Positions 31,801 through 40,657 of a DNA stretch of 64,000 bases are shown here, piece after piece (the first letter of the stretch is position 1; every line of letters starts with the position of its first letter). Location of the stretch: positions 2,480,001-2,544,000 of the forward strand of contig CM074695.1 of assembly GCA_037367355.1 (NCBI GenBank), written 5' to 3'. A model generated the notes under the pieces. It was not told the origin of the DNA and searched no databases. It saw nothing but the letters and a program-made list of their open reading frames with translations. The DNA is from Neoscytalidium dimidiatum (lineage: Eukaryota > Ascomycota > Dothideomycetes > Botryosphaeriales > Botryosphaeriaceae). A program made the position numbers and the translations under genes.

Positions 31801-34352
31801 TAAATGACGTCTCTTGCCATGCTGATAGCACGAGAGACGTTCCACATATAATCCCGCGCATCGACAAGCCACTGTGCCCAGACGTTGTTTCTGACAGGGG
31901 CAAAGCTATCGAAGCGGTGTGGCTTCGCCCATTCCGTTTGTGACATCATGAACTTGATGGACTCTTGGAACTGGTTCATCTGTCTCTCGTTCTTTGCTAG
32001 GAGCTTCAGCTTCCGTTCCGAGTTGACTAGACGTAGGAGGTGGGCATTGGGATGGGCGGCCGAGGTCTTAGCTTTGCTAGCCATTTCGCGTGCACCCTTC
32101 TTCTCGTCAATGTGAAAATCAGGATCCACAAGGAATACGTCGTAAATGTTCATCTCCTCCGGCGAATCGACGCAACAGACGTAGCTATGGCGCACGAGGA
32201 ACCACTTCGGCATATGTGCTTGGTGTTTAAAGAACTTGGGATTCCAACCCTTTTGGTTGGCTGCCTTATTTGACTGGATCATCATAAAGCCCTCCTTTCC
32301 ATGGTATCCACCCTCTTGCGCGAGGCGGACACCTAATGCTGAAAGTTCCAAGAATTTGCAGAGTCTGTTGCTGTCAGGGCGGAATATGACGAATGTGATG
32401 AGCTGCTGAAGATACTGCTCGAGCTTTTTGCGTTGCTTTTCTTGATAGGTATCTTTTCGCGGTGCAGTGGATCCAGGGACAGCAGGCGCCTGGCCAAAGA
32501 AGCTGCCTGTGCGAGCGGTCATCTCACCAACGATTCCGGGTGTCTGTTCCGGGCTGCCGACACTGGAGTTACGTCTCGGACCAACCTTGCCCGATGAGCG
32601 TCGTCTCTTGCCGGGTTTTCCAGGTCGGTCAGTCCCGCTAGCATCCCCATCCGTGATCGCACCCGGTGCCTCCTCTTCGTCATCCTCCTCTTGGTCATCT
32701 AGGAGGCCACGCATACCACGGACGTAAGGTAATGCGCTCCTAGGGAAACGCGGGAGCTGACTGCGATTGGAATCCTCGCTAGCCCTAAATCGCACATATT
32801 TCTCCTTGGCCGTGGCGGTCTTGTACTTGAGATGGAGATTGGCGAAATCGCGGATCGTCCGGTGAATAACCCACTTCATACGAGTCATGCCACTTCCGTA
32901 TTCGAGCTCGATCCTGAAGTTGACATGGCGGTCGCCACCCTTGTCACTGATTTTCTGGCTATCGGTGATCTGCACCTTGAGCTGTTCCATCAGGATGGGT
33001 ACCCTCTTGTGTCCGTGCTCATCGCGCTGGAACATGCTGGCTAAAAAGAGGGCAGCGGGCGCACCAGCGAGAAGCTCAGCGACAAGCTCCGCAGATTTGG
33101 CGTGGTCGATTCTGTTCTGCTCTTTCCGCTGCTTGCCAAGCATCTTCAGTCCCGACTTGAGCTGTCGCCATTTCTGTGCGCTAATGCTCGTAGTCCGCTC
33201 ACTGCGCTGCCTCCAGGTGGAAGGAGAGTCCGCAGAGCCATCGTAGCGCCCGCCAATTCCAGTGAAGCGCCGGAAATTACTAGGGCGACGCACGTCAGGA
33301 GACTCGTCCCCAGTAACCTCAACTCTTCGGCTTGAAAAGCTGAGCCGCCGACGACCATGTAGTCCCCTCCGCCATGCGCTCTCCTTTGCAAGCATATCTC
33401 TCCCTTCATCCTCCGAAAGTCCCATCCTCTGGTTCTCAGGTATGTCGGACATGGTACCTCGGCGGGCAAACGGAGGCCTGAACCCGCCCAGTGGGGTGTC
33501 ACCCGGCGAATCGCGCGGGAAGGAGGGGTCGTTGATTGTCTTAGGTGTTGCGGGCGCCGTTTGCGTACCGTGCTTTATGCGACGGCTCTTCCTCCTTCGC
33601 CGCGGGGGGCGTGACGGACCCTCACCTGCACTTTCGTCATCTGCCTCTATTTCGCTTCCCTCCTCTGCAATATAGCGTGGCTGCGAGCGCTCAGAGTCCG
33701 GCGACAAGGGGCCTGTAGGTGTCAATTCACCGATTGGTCCAATGGGTCCATCTCCAATGGTGAAGCCGCTTATGCTTCTACTGTGTCCTTGCAGAGGGTT
33801 GAGCGCCTTCAATCTGGCAATAAGAGATGCCTTATCTTTAGCCCGCAAGTCCTGCTCTTCATCCTCCTCCAGGGAATGTTGTCTCGAGTGTCCTCCTAGA
33901 GCTCCGTCTTGTGCTGTTGGGCGCGCAAACTGTACGCTTCGCCGTCCGCCGGGTGTGGATGCGCCAGCTTCGCTTGTTGGTTTCCGCGAAAGCTGGCCAT
34001 GCGATTGGAAGTCGGTAGGGTCAGCAATCTGACCGAAACTCGGTGACGGCTCGAGCGTATGGGGTTGCGGAGGTCTCGAAGCAGGAATCTGGGGAGGAAC
34101 ATCTCCTCCAGTGCCATTCGCGGCGTGGAAGGGGAAGCCGGCGGAAGCCTTGGGTTCGGCGACGCCCTGCTCAAACTTGATAGAGCCCGAGGTGGCAGGC
34201 CTGTTAGTATCGTCGTTGTGAGCAGCTCCCGAGTCGCTCGGCCCGTGCTCTTGACGCAGAGGAGAGAGTACGTGTGCCTGTTTCTCGGGCGGCGGGGATG
34301 CGCGCGGGCTGCGGGTCATGGGCGAGATACTCGAATCTCGCGTATCGGTCAT
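28818..34352 (-). CDS. SPO14: Phospholipase D1 (PX-PH-HKD, Spo14 type)
   Basis: Hydrolyses phosphatidylcholine to phosphatidic acid and choline at cytoplasmic membrane faces. In yeast the orthologue Spo14 is regulated by PI(4,5)P2 and is needed for prospore membrane formation. The gene is a single uninterrupted 1844-codon frame. A long Ser/Pro-rich disordered N-terminus (1-~430) precedes a PX domain (~450-675, with an inserted acidic loop) and a PH domain (~680-830, KWFLVRHSYVCCVD). The two HxKxxxxD catalytic motifs are HHEKICIVD near residue 934 and YIHAKCMIVDD near 1243, each followed by the Gly-Gly or Gly-Ser it needs. A low-complexity C-terminal region of about 500 residues follows. The absence of introns in such a long gene contrasts with its neighbours. 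It is divergent from the alpha/beta hydrolase gene. Confidence 0.97.
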   Translation of the reverse strand: MTDTRDSSISPMTRSPRASPPPEKQAHVLSPLRQEHGPSDSGAAHNDDTNRPATSGSIKFEQGVAEPKASAGFPFHAANGTGGDVPPQIPASRPPQPHTLEPSPSFGQIADPTDFQSHGQLSRKPTSEAGASTPGGRRSVQFARPTAQDGALGGHSRQHSLEEDEEQDLRAKDKASLIARLKALNPLQGHSRSISGFTIGDGPIGPIGELTPTGPLSPDSERSQPRYIAEEGSEIEADDESAGEGPSRPPRRRRKSRRIKHGTQTAPATPKTINDPSFPRDSPGDTPLGGFRPPFARRGTMSDIPENQRMGLSEDEGRDMLAKESAWRRGLHGRRRLSFSSRRVEVTGDESPDVRRPSNFRRFTGIGGRYDGSADSPSTWRQRSERTTSISAQKWRQLKSGLKMLGKQRKEQNRIDHAKSAELVAELLAGAPAALFLASMFQRDEHGHKRVPILMEQLKVQITDSQKISDKGGDRHVNFRIELEYGSGMTRMKWVIHRTIRDFANLHLKYKTATAKEKYVRFRASEDSNRSQLPRFPRSALPYVRGMRGLLDDQEEDDEEEAPGAITDGDASGTDRPGKPGKRRRSSGKVGPRRNSSVGSPEQTPGIVGEMTARTGSFFGQAPAVPGSTAPRKDTYQEKQRKKLEQYLQQLITFVIFRPDSNRLCKFLELSALGVRLAQEGGYHGKEGFMMIQSNKAANQKGWNPKFFKHQAHMPKWFLVRHSYVCCVDSPEEMNIYDVFLVDPDFHIDEKKGAREMASKAKTSAAHPNAHLLRLVNSERKLKLLAKNERQMNQFQESIKFMMSQTEWAKPHRFDSFAPVRNNVWAQWLVDARDYMWNVSRAISMARDVIYIHDWWLSPELYLRRPPAISQKWRLDRLLQRKAQEGVKIFVIMYRNINSAIPIDSEYSKLSLLDLHPNVFVQRSPHQIKKNQFFWAHHEKICIVDHTVAFCGGVDLCFGRWDTPKHVLNDDKLTGFELDNDLPKDSEHCQMWPGKDYSNPRVHDFYALDKPYEEMYDREKVPRMPWHDIGMQIVGQPARDLTRHFVQRWNYLRRGKNPTRPTPYLLPPPDFNQADLQALGLDGTCEIQILRSACKWSLGTPDRTEHSIMNAYVKSIQASDHFVYIENQFYISSCEVEGTKILNKINDALVERIKRAHKNGETWRAIMVIPLMPGFQSTVDSQDGTSVRLIMQCQYRSICRGETSLFGRLRAAGIEPEDYVQFYSLRSWGRIGPKKSLVTEQLYIHAKCMIVDDRIVIIGSANINERSLLGSRDSEVAAIVRDTDMIPSFMGGKPYKVSKFAHTLRVRLMREHLGIDVDEIMEEEQSDTYHSDLSRPSSADSNSTIEQQLIENKNRAEEDLIRREEAMHSYNHDATDNVLQPNPVTAEFTTDPNDEIDAEIDGHLEHDRDVRGEGTDRFLEASARGLSRGRDSTIDIHGHEVLISQQAPEGKQNLELPKQSSPKKGRNRSNTARSQMSQISVALQDAGNEKLPPPQFPRMNTRELGLTQLSQLPALPSVDDTDIGGPPLLRTTSANANTLISSLVASMKRPIVTQDCMLDPINDAFYLDTWNAIAENNTKLFRQVFRCMPDNEVRTWKEYREYAAFGERFAKAQGQGKSETHMAQETQGKTGPPGTATTLAEGVGKVFTEKLASGNSRESHPSGNVEQWADDQERREHSKPSTATSNINGSGGSGNELNEKTNGTLSPTNPMDGANESFISSDAPPSRGANDDSNGRSRTITITTPSGEKEKANPAASSDKLVVEKNSSLKAAGSQRRRKRAATRGSIKAFQADDDNALLSKEDAEELLGLVQGHLVVWPYDWLEKEESGGGWLYPVDQIAPLEI

Positions 34353-35010
34353 GGTGTTGTTGTGTTGGGGGCAATCGGGCCCCTAACCCAAAGTCGGGTT
34401 AAGTTTGGACGGTTGCGGGAGGTTATAGGTGTTTTGTGGCGCGGGGGTATAAAAGAGCGACGCGTCGCCAACAACGGCTTCGGGCTGCAGACCCTGGTGA
34501 TCGGAGACTGCAGATCCTCGTGTCGTGTGAGACCGTGGTTGGTGTTGGCGGTGGAGACGTGGTCCCCCGGAGCGCGCGGTCGGCCCAGATGCAATGCTGC
34601 GGAGGAGCGGAGATGCTCGGAAAGCCGTTCGCTGACAGAACAAGACGAGGGAGTGGTTGCAGGTTCGCCCCTGCCGCGGGAGAGAGGTGAGGAGAGGGTG
34701 AAGAGAGGGGGATTGGCGTAAGGGCAATCTCATGGGCGCGCTGGACAGCAGCAGGCCCCCCGGAGATTGTGTCGATCAGTTGAGTGAAACAGCGGGATGA
34801 CGCCAAGCGCGATGCCCACGACCCCCGGCCATCTGTGGCGGTGCGATGGACGGCAGACGGGACGCGACCGACACTTGAGATGCCGCGACGCGCCCCGCTG
34901 CCGCCGGCTGCGACCCCACCGCCGCAACGACTGCAAACAACTGCACGTCGACTACGAGTGCTCTGCCGCTCCCCTATCGTAGGATCGTGTCAGACGGCAC
35001 ATACGATCCA
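34353..35010. other. Divergent promoter, PLD / alpha-beta hydrolase
   Basis: 658 bp between divergent starts, GC-rich with no clear TATA box. Open frames on both strands are Arg/Ser/Pro-rich and lack domain signals. The hydrolase frame is open back to 34987 but without an ATG before 35011. Confidence 0.5.
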
Positions 35011-36108
35011 ATGGCAACGCCGAATCCACTCGAGGCCACCCACAGCGCCGCCCCTCCGCCGGCTGTGTCGCAAAAGACCTTCCACATCGCGGGGATCCTC
35101 ACCACCGTTTACGGTCTCGAAGAGCTGTCGTCGCCTACACAGCCCGTCGCATGTCTCTGGCTTCTTCATCCGCGTCTTCAGGCCCAGTCATGTATGGGAC
35201 CGATTGCTGCGCAGGCCATCACTGCCTGGAACAAGCGCCTGCAGGATGGTGCTGCTGGTGCCGGCAAGGGTAAGGGCTTGATAGCATTGAGCTTCGACCA
35301 GCGGAACCATGGTACCAGGCAGGTTGACGCCGTTTCCAACGAGGCATGGCGTTCTGGCAATCCACGCCACGCCCAGGACATGTTCTCCATCTACCGTGCG
35401 TCTCTCCGTCGTGCATATGCAAGACCCCGCTAACCTGGTCGCCCTGCAGATGGCACCGCCAACGACACGTCCCTGCTTCTGTCCTATCTGCCCGCTTACA
35501 TTACACCTCAGCTTACCCAGAACCTTGTCCTTGGCATCTCTCTCGGCGGTCATGCTACATGGCTGGTTGCTCTTCATGAGCCCCGCATTACTTCCGCCAT
35601 CTCCATAATCGGTTGTCCGGACTATACTTCATTGATGCGCCAACGGGCTGAGAAGTCTAAACTGCAGACTTGGACATCTAGTACGCCACCAGGCTCTCGT
35701 TTTATTGGCTCGGCAGACTTTCCCCAAGCATTGATGGATGCTGTTGCGCAGTACGACCCCGCTGGGCTGTTGATGCATGGAATTGCGAACCCTGATGCAC
35801 CCACCGCTGCCGAGAAGCAGAAGCTTGCCTCTCTGTTGAAAGATCGTCTAAAGGGAAAACGTATCCTGAACATGTCGGGCGGCGCCGACAAGCTTGTGCC
35901 ATATGCTTGCGGCGAGAAATTCTTGAGCTTCTTGAAGCAAACAATAAAGGAGGATCCATCTCTAGAACTCGAGCTAGAGGACCTCATTTTCAAGGAAGCG
36001 GGACACGAGACTACGCCTGGAATGGCTGAGCGTGCAGTTAACTTCATCTGCGACAGCCTAGCGTCGGAGAAGCCTGTTTCGTCGGCAGTTAGAGAGTCGA
36101 AGATTTGA
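35011..36108 (+). CDS. Alpha/beta hydrolase
   Basis: Serine hydrolase of the alpha/beta fold, probably a cytosolic esterase or lipase-like enzyme, 347 residues from exons 35011-35395 and 35450-36108. The intron is GTGCGT to CTGCAG with GCTAAC as branch point. The nucleophile elbow is GISLGGH (Ser near residue 158). The likely catalytic acid is Asp in GGADKLVPY near 273, and the His is in AGHETTPGM near 312, giving Ser-Asp-His in the usual order. A strand with FDQRNHG precedes the nucleophile, as in many fungal homologues. There is no signal peptide or membrane segment. The start is the first ATG in the frame. Substrate and pathway cannot be told; linkage to phospholipase D may be incidental. 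Confidence 0.88.
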
Positions 36109-38392
36109 AAAATTCGATCGCGTGACAAAGTAAGTACCCGCAACGTCATGGGCGCAACACATCAACCCAAGATGGTAGATATGGAATGAACTTGTGTTCT
36201 ACTACTGCACGGCCTCGAGGCAATGTTTGCGGCCCGCGAAACGAGATGAGTAGCGAAGCGAGATAGGGCCCACCACACGGGAGGTGCCTGAGCCGCCTTT
36301 CATATGGCAGTTGCCGCTCTTTCCGGATGAGCCTCTGTCTGGTACTCCTTAACAGTCTCTCGCCAACACGTCTAGTTTATCTTCCCCTTTATTCAATCAT
36401 TTCAATTGAGGTGTGCTTTGCTGCACATCTACTCTCTTCACCCGAACTACAGTTCTCAAAACTACGTCCTCGTACTTGTAGGGAGTACTGGACGTATGTA
36501 GCGAAAACATCACAAACAGGCCATCTACACATACAGGTAGGGCGTACGCTGCGTGGCTGCCAGCAGTCAAGCTACTTGGATGGAACATCATATGTACAGA
36601 ACAACCCGTGCTCCATCACAGATCGTGAACTTCCACAAAGCGACGCAGGATCTTAGCCGTATCTTCATCAGCGATCCAGCCGGGTATCTCACGGAAAGTA
36701 ATGCAATTTCGCTTTCTGGATAACTGGCCATCCGCCGTCCACATGGCACTCTTGCTTTCGGAACCAGTTCCGCAAAGGGCGTAAGCAGGAACAGCATACA
36801 GGGGTGAAGGTGGGTCATGACCCATCTCCTTTTTTCTCTCCCATGTGTTTGCTACGCAGGCTTCGGCACCACCTAAATCTAAAGCCTTAGTGGTGGACCA
36901 AAACTCCTGCGCCGTAGGAGATGCTAGTGGTAAAATTCTGATAATGTTCCAACTTCCCGTGCGAAGGCTTGATCCGAATAAGGAGCCGGCCCAATTAGGG
37001 CTGCTTCCACCAAAGCATAGTCAGTATAGAGAAAGTCGTAAATTTATGTGACAAACACTCATGAGACAAAACGATAACAATGACCAATAATGGACTAAAT
37101 GGTAGGACACAAAAATAAACTTTTGGTATAGCAATGAGGGCTGCTTCATGTTTGAACTCAATGGTTATCCCTTGGAGGGCCCTCATGAAACGTATGCTAT
37201 CGACACAGGAGTTGAGAGGCGCTATACTACATTCCAGACATTTTCATTTGGATCATCTACTACTACACGCATGTTCGCCGTCAAAAATTTCACAGCGCAG
37301 TGCTGTACAACAGTGAATGATATGCTAAACCCCCCTCCCTCTGAGGCACGAGCTAATTTACGGCCCTGTGAGATGAATAATGGCTCCTGGGTCTCTGAGA
37401 CTCCGTCTGAGAGAGTCCCAGTACTCTTAGCCTCACAGAAGGAGACAGCTTCCTGTTATAAGTGTGCCATGATTTGGAAAATAGCCGCACATTCTGCACA
37501 CGTTTGTCCATCAAATCTGAATCCAGAGGCCGTGAGCTAAAGACCTCATAGATTCTTCCGTGAGCTAAGGCGAAAAGTCCAACACCGCGAGATTGATACT
37601 GAATCAGATGGAATTGACAGCAATTGCACGGTTGCCCCCTGAACTGTGCTTACATCCCGACTATGAATGTTTCAATCGAACCCTTTCTTGGTGACATTAG
37701 AAATTTCACTGCGTATTCGTCGGTTGTCTATTCCATGCGCATTGACTGAAGGCCTCCAACACCGCCGGGGCCTTTCGAATTGCTTGGTCGGGAAACTGCA
37801 AGTGCCTGACACCCCTTTCTTATTATTTTCTCCATCAGTGAACCCATACTGCCCCATGACATAGCCTGAGTCCTTGGGGAATGCAAGCCATGAAACAGGG
37901 CCTATCTGAGCAGCACTGGAAGGTCCGCGGCTGAATATTACGAGTATGACAAGCGGGGATCCCAAAGAATCAAGTCAAATCAAGGACGCAGTTTGTGGAA
38001 TGGCTGTGAGAGTGGGGATATGTCTGAAGAAGATGAGGGTGCGGTAGGCGGCGATGACAAAAGATTGTATCCACGTAATTCCCCGCTGCCATATCGGTGC
38101 CATCGCGGTGGGTCAAGATGGCCCCACAGCCAACCATCGCATACACAGTACACGGCAAGGGTTATCCCCTCCTTACGAGATTGTAGCGCAAAAGTGCTCG
38201 TCACTGTGTCTGGAAACATCAATCAGAGCAGCATTTCTGACAGGTAGCCGAGTGCAGAGGTGGTGGGTGGCAGTCTACAAATGCGTCGGCCAGATTTAGA
38301 ATACAATGAGGTATCAGTCTATACATCGAAACAAATGGAAGCAAAATATTCAACCCGACAAAACATCACCAGATCTAAGGATATGCACCCGT
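36109..38392. other. AT-rich gene-free stretch holding a dispersed-repeat copy
   Basis: 2284 bp, AT-richer than its surroundings. It contains copy B of the dispersed repeat (37150-37286). The longest open frame (37148-37540, 130 codons) begins inside the repeat and shows no domain. The stretch is probably repeat debris plus 3' UTRs of the two flanking genes. Confidence 0.5.
37150..37286 (+). repeat. Dispersed repeat, copy B
   Basis: Partner of 25652-25790, same orientation, about 137 bp. Shared blocks include TTTGAACTCAATG, CGCTATACTACATTC and CTACACGCATG. Differences between copies are mainly G/A and C/T transitions, which suits RIP or deamination decay. Neither copy is linked to a visible open reading frame of an element. 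Confidence 0.8.
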
Positions 38393-39892
38393 TCAGAGAA
38401 GAAGGCCATAATAGCTCTTTTCTTTCTGATCACCAGCCGCCCTCCGTGCAGAGTCCAGCAAGTTCAATGCCGCACCTGCCAGCGGCGCCGGCGTGTAAAG
38501 CTTCCTCCCAGCGTCGATAGCTTCAGCAAGATCATCCCTGATCTGCTTCGGATTGAGGGGCGGCAGATCCTTCGCGCCAGCGACCTTCTTACCAGTCAGG
38601 AACTCGATCATCTCGGCGCCGCGCTCACGGAAAGCGGTGCTTCCGCCGGCCGCGCCGGAGACAAGGTTGTAGAACTGGTGCAGATCGAGCTTGAGGTAGT
38701 GCGCGAAGCCGATGGCCTCCGCAGTCGAGAGCAGAAGGACACCGCGCAGCAGCTTAAGCACAAGAGACAACTTCTCGTCATTCGAGCCTGACGAGGCGCC
38801 GTTGGTCTGCGGCTTCACGGTGCTGACAGGGTCGGGGAAGTAGGTCTTGACCATGGCGGCGTCGTCGATCGGGCCGAGACCGTTGTTCAAACCGACCAGG
38901 TAGACCTGCTCGGCAGCGGACGATAGGGGGGTGGGGAAGTTGACGCGGCGGGAGGTGGAGGTGATGATGCCCTGATTTTGGTTAGCACCGATCTGCTTCT
39001 CTCGTCTCCGCGCCGCTGGGGCAGATGGCCACATACGGCATCCTTGAGGATGATGGTCAAAGCGCTGACAGGTGGGGAGTAGTCCTCGACCAGCAGCCTG
39101 GGCACGCGGTTCTCGTACATCCAGAACCATTCGGGGCTCTTGCACACCGCCTCGTACACTTCTTTCGCATCGAGGCCTAATCTCGCCGCGAAGCCGTGTG
39201 CCTCGCTCGCCAGCAGGATGTGGACCGCGGCCAGCACCTGGTGGACCATTTTCATGTTGCTACCCTGACCAACACCGCCGGGCACGATATACAGGCCCTT
39301 GGGATCCGACATCTCCTCCAAAAGCCACCGGGCCTTCTCCGTCGCAGCGTCCGAAGCGCCGACCATGATGGTCAGCGTGCCGTCAGCCGCACGCTTAGCG
39401 CCTCCAGACACCGGGGCGTCGACGAAAAAGATGTCAGACCGGCCACTGTCGGCCAGCTGCTTCTCGACCGACTGGGCGTAGGCGGACGGCACGGTCGAGC
39501 AGAGCAACAGCGTAGCGCCCTGCGGCAGGGCTAAAACATGCAGCCAAAAATAATAAAGTTAGTCGATCAATTCTCCCAATCGGGCAATCCTGCAGCCTGA
39601 GTCAGTGGCACACAGGGCATTCCCACTTACCCTTTACGATCGAGTCTCCCTCGCCGAACAACGCCTGCTGTGCCTGGTCGGCCGAAGCGACCATGAGGAC
39701 GTGGAAAGGCGCATCGGCAGCCGAATCCGCGAGCGAGGTGGCGGCGATGCCGCCTGCCTGCTGGAAGCGCTCGACGCTCTTGGGGAAGACATCGAAACCC
39801 TTGACGCGGTAGCCCTGCTTGACAAGGTTGGTGGCCATGCCGAAGCCCATGGCTCCCAGGCCAACAAATCCAACAGTCGGTTTCTCAGACAT
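38393..39892 (-). CDS. Threonate/3-hydroxyisobutyrate dehydrogenase-like (LtnD family) with extra C-terminal helical domain
   Basis: NAD(P)-dependent beta-hydroxyacid dehydrogenase, 444 residues from exons 39892-39631, 39530-39037 and 38971-38393. The Rossmann motif GFVGLGAMG lies at residues 8-16 and the substrate loop DAPVSGGAK follows. The catalytic Lys is in GSNMKMVHQVL near residue 181. The His-Gln after it is how I recall LtnD-type threonate dehydrogenases; 3-hydroxyisobutyrate dehydrogenases usually have Asn there. The family is normally about 300 residues. Here about 100 more residues hold a second copy-like stretch (KLLRGVLLLSTAEAIGF) that parallels KMVHQVLAAVHILLASEAHGF. In other fungi such a domain occurs in long fusions that also contain a sugar-acid kinase and a class II aldolase. 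The aldolase here is the divergent neighbour, pointing to four-carbon sugar-acid catabolism. Confidence 0.88.
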
Positions 39893-40657
39893 TGTTGCAA
39901 GACCGCACCCAAAAAGAAAACCCGGCAATCGATAGACAAGAACGCGAACGGAATAGGGAACTAATGCAGCAGCAACCGCGGGCTGTACAGCGCGCAATGG
40001 ATATTTGTAGTAGCAGCTCGGCGGAGCGTATGCCGAAGCTCCCCGCACCAGAATTGCTGGTGCGGGTGACGTCTGCGGGGTTCCCGCGCGGCCTTCTCTC
40101 CGCGCAGGGGTGCGCACCTAGATATTTGTCCACCAGCTCCAACAATTCGACGCATCGTGAGCTTGACTGACCCGTCCAGACGCATCGTCGACCTCTTAGA
40201 CTCTTCCTTCTCCTCCGCTGGCCGTCCGAGATCGCGAGCTTCTTTCGTGACAGTGGTGCGTATTGACCGCAGGTGCGGCATTTGTTCTGTTCTGCCCGGC
40301 CGTCGGCAATTGATCGTCGGCTGCAAAAGTCATATTTGGTTGCTCTCCCGTCTTGTCCTTCTGCCACGGCCGTTGCTGCTGAGTCGGCAACTCAAGCTGT
40401 GCTACCGTTTTCGGCATCTTGCCATTCGTCCCGCCTTCTCTGCTATCCTCCACACGCCCGAGCTCCACCTCCACCAACGGCAATTCCGCCTAAATTGCAT
40501 CCTCGACCATATATCAACATCGATCACTCCACCACGCCCACCACCACAATCCCGAGAAGGGCCTCACCAAAAATCCGATCCTTACGAACCGCCCACCTCC
40601 ACATCCACCGCCACCACCACCACATCCTCGTGCTCCTCCTTCTCCTCCCCCTCCACC
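39893..40657. promoter_or_regulatory. Bidirectional promoter, dehydrogenase / aldolase
   Basis: 765 bp between divergent start codons, with pyrimidine-rich tracts on the aldolase side (40.45-40.65 kb: repeated CACC, CTCCTC) typical of a fungal leader. A direct repeat-like GCACCAGAATTGCTGGTGC at 40044-40062 is a perfect inverted repeat (GCACCAG/CTGGTGC) and could be an operator for a shared regulator. Confidence 0.5.

Noticed and set aside
37148..37540. 130-codon frame overlapping the dispersed repeat
   Set aside because: Starts within a repeat whose other copy has no matching frame; no domain or codon bias like the neighbours.
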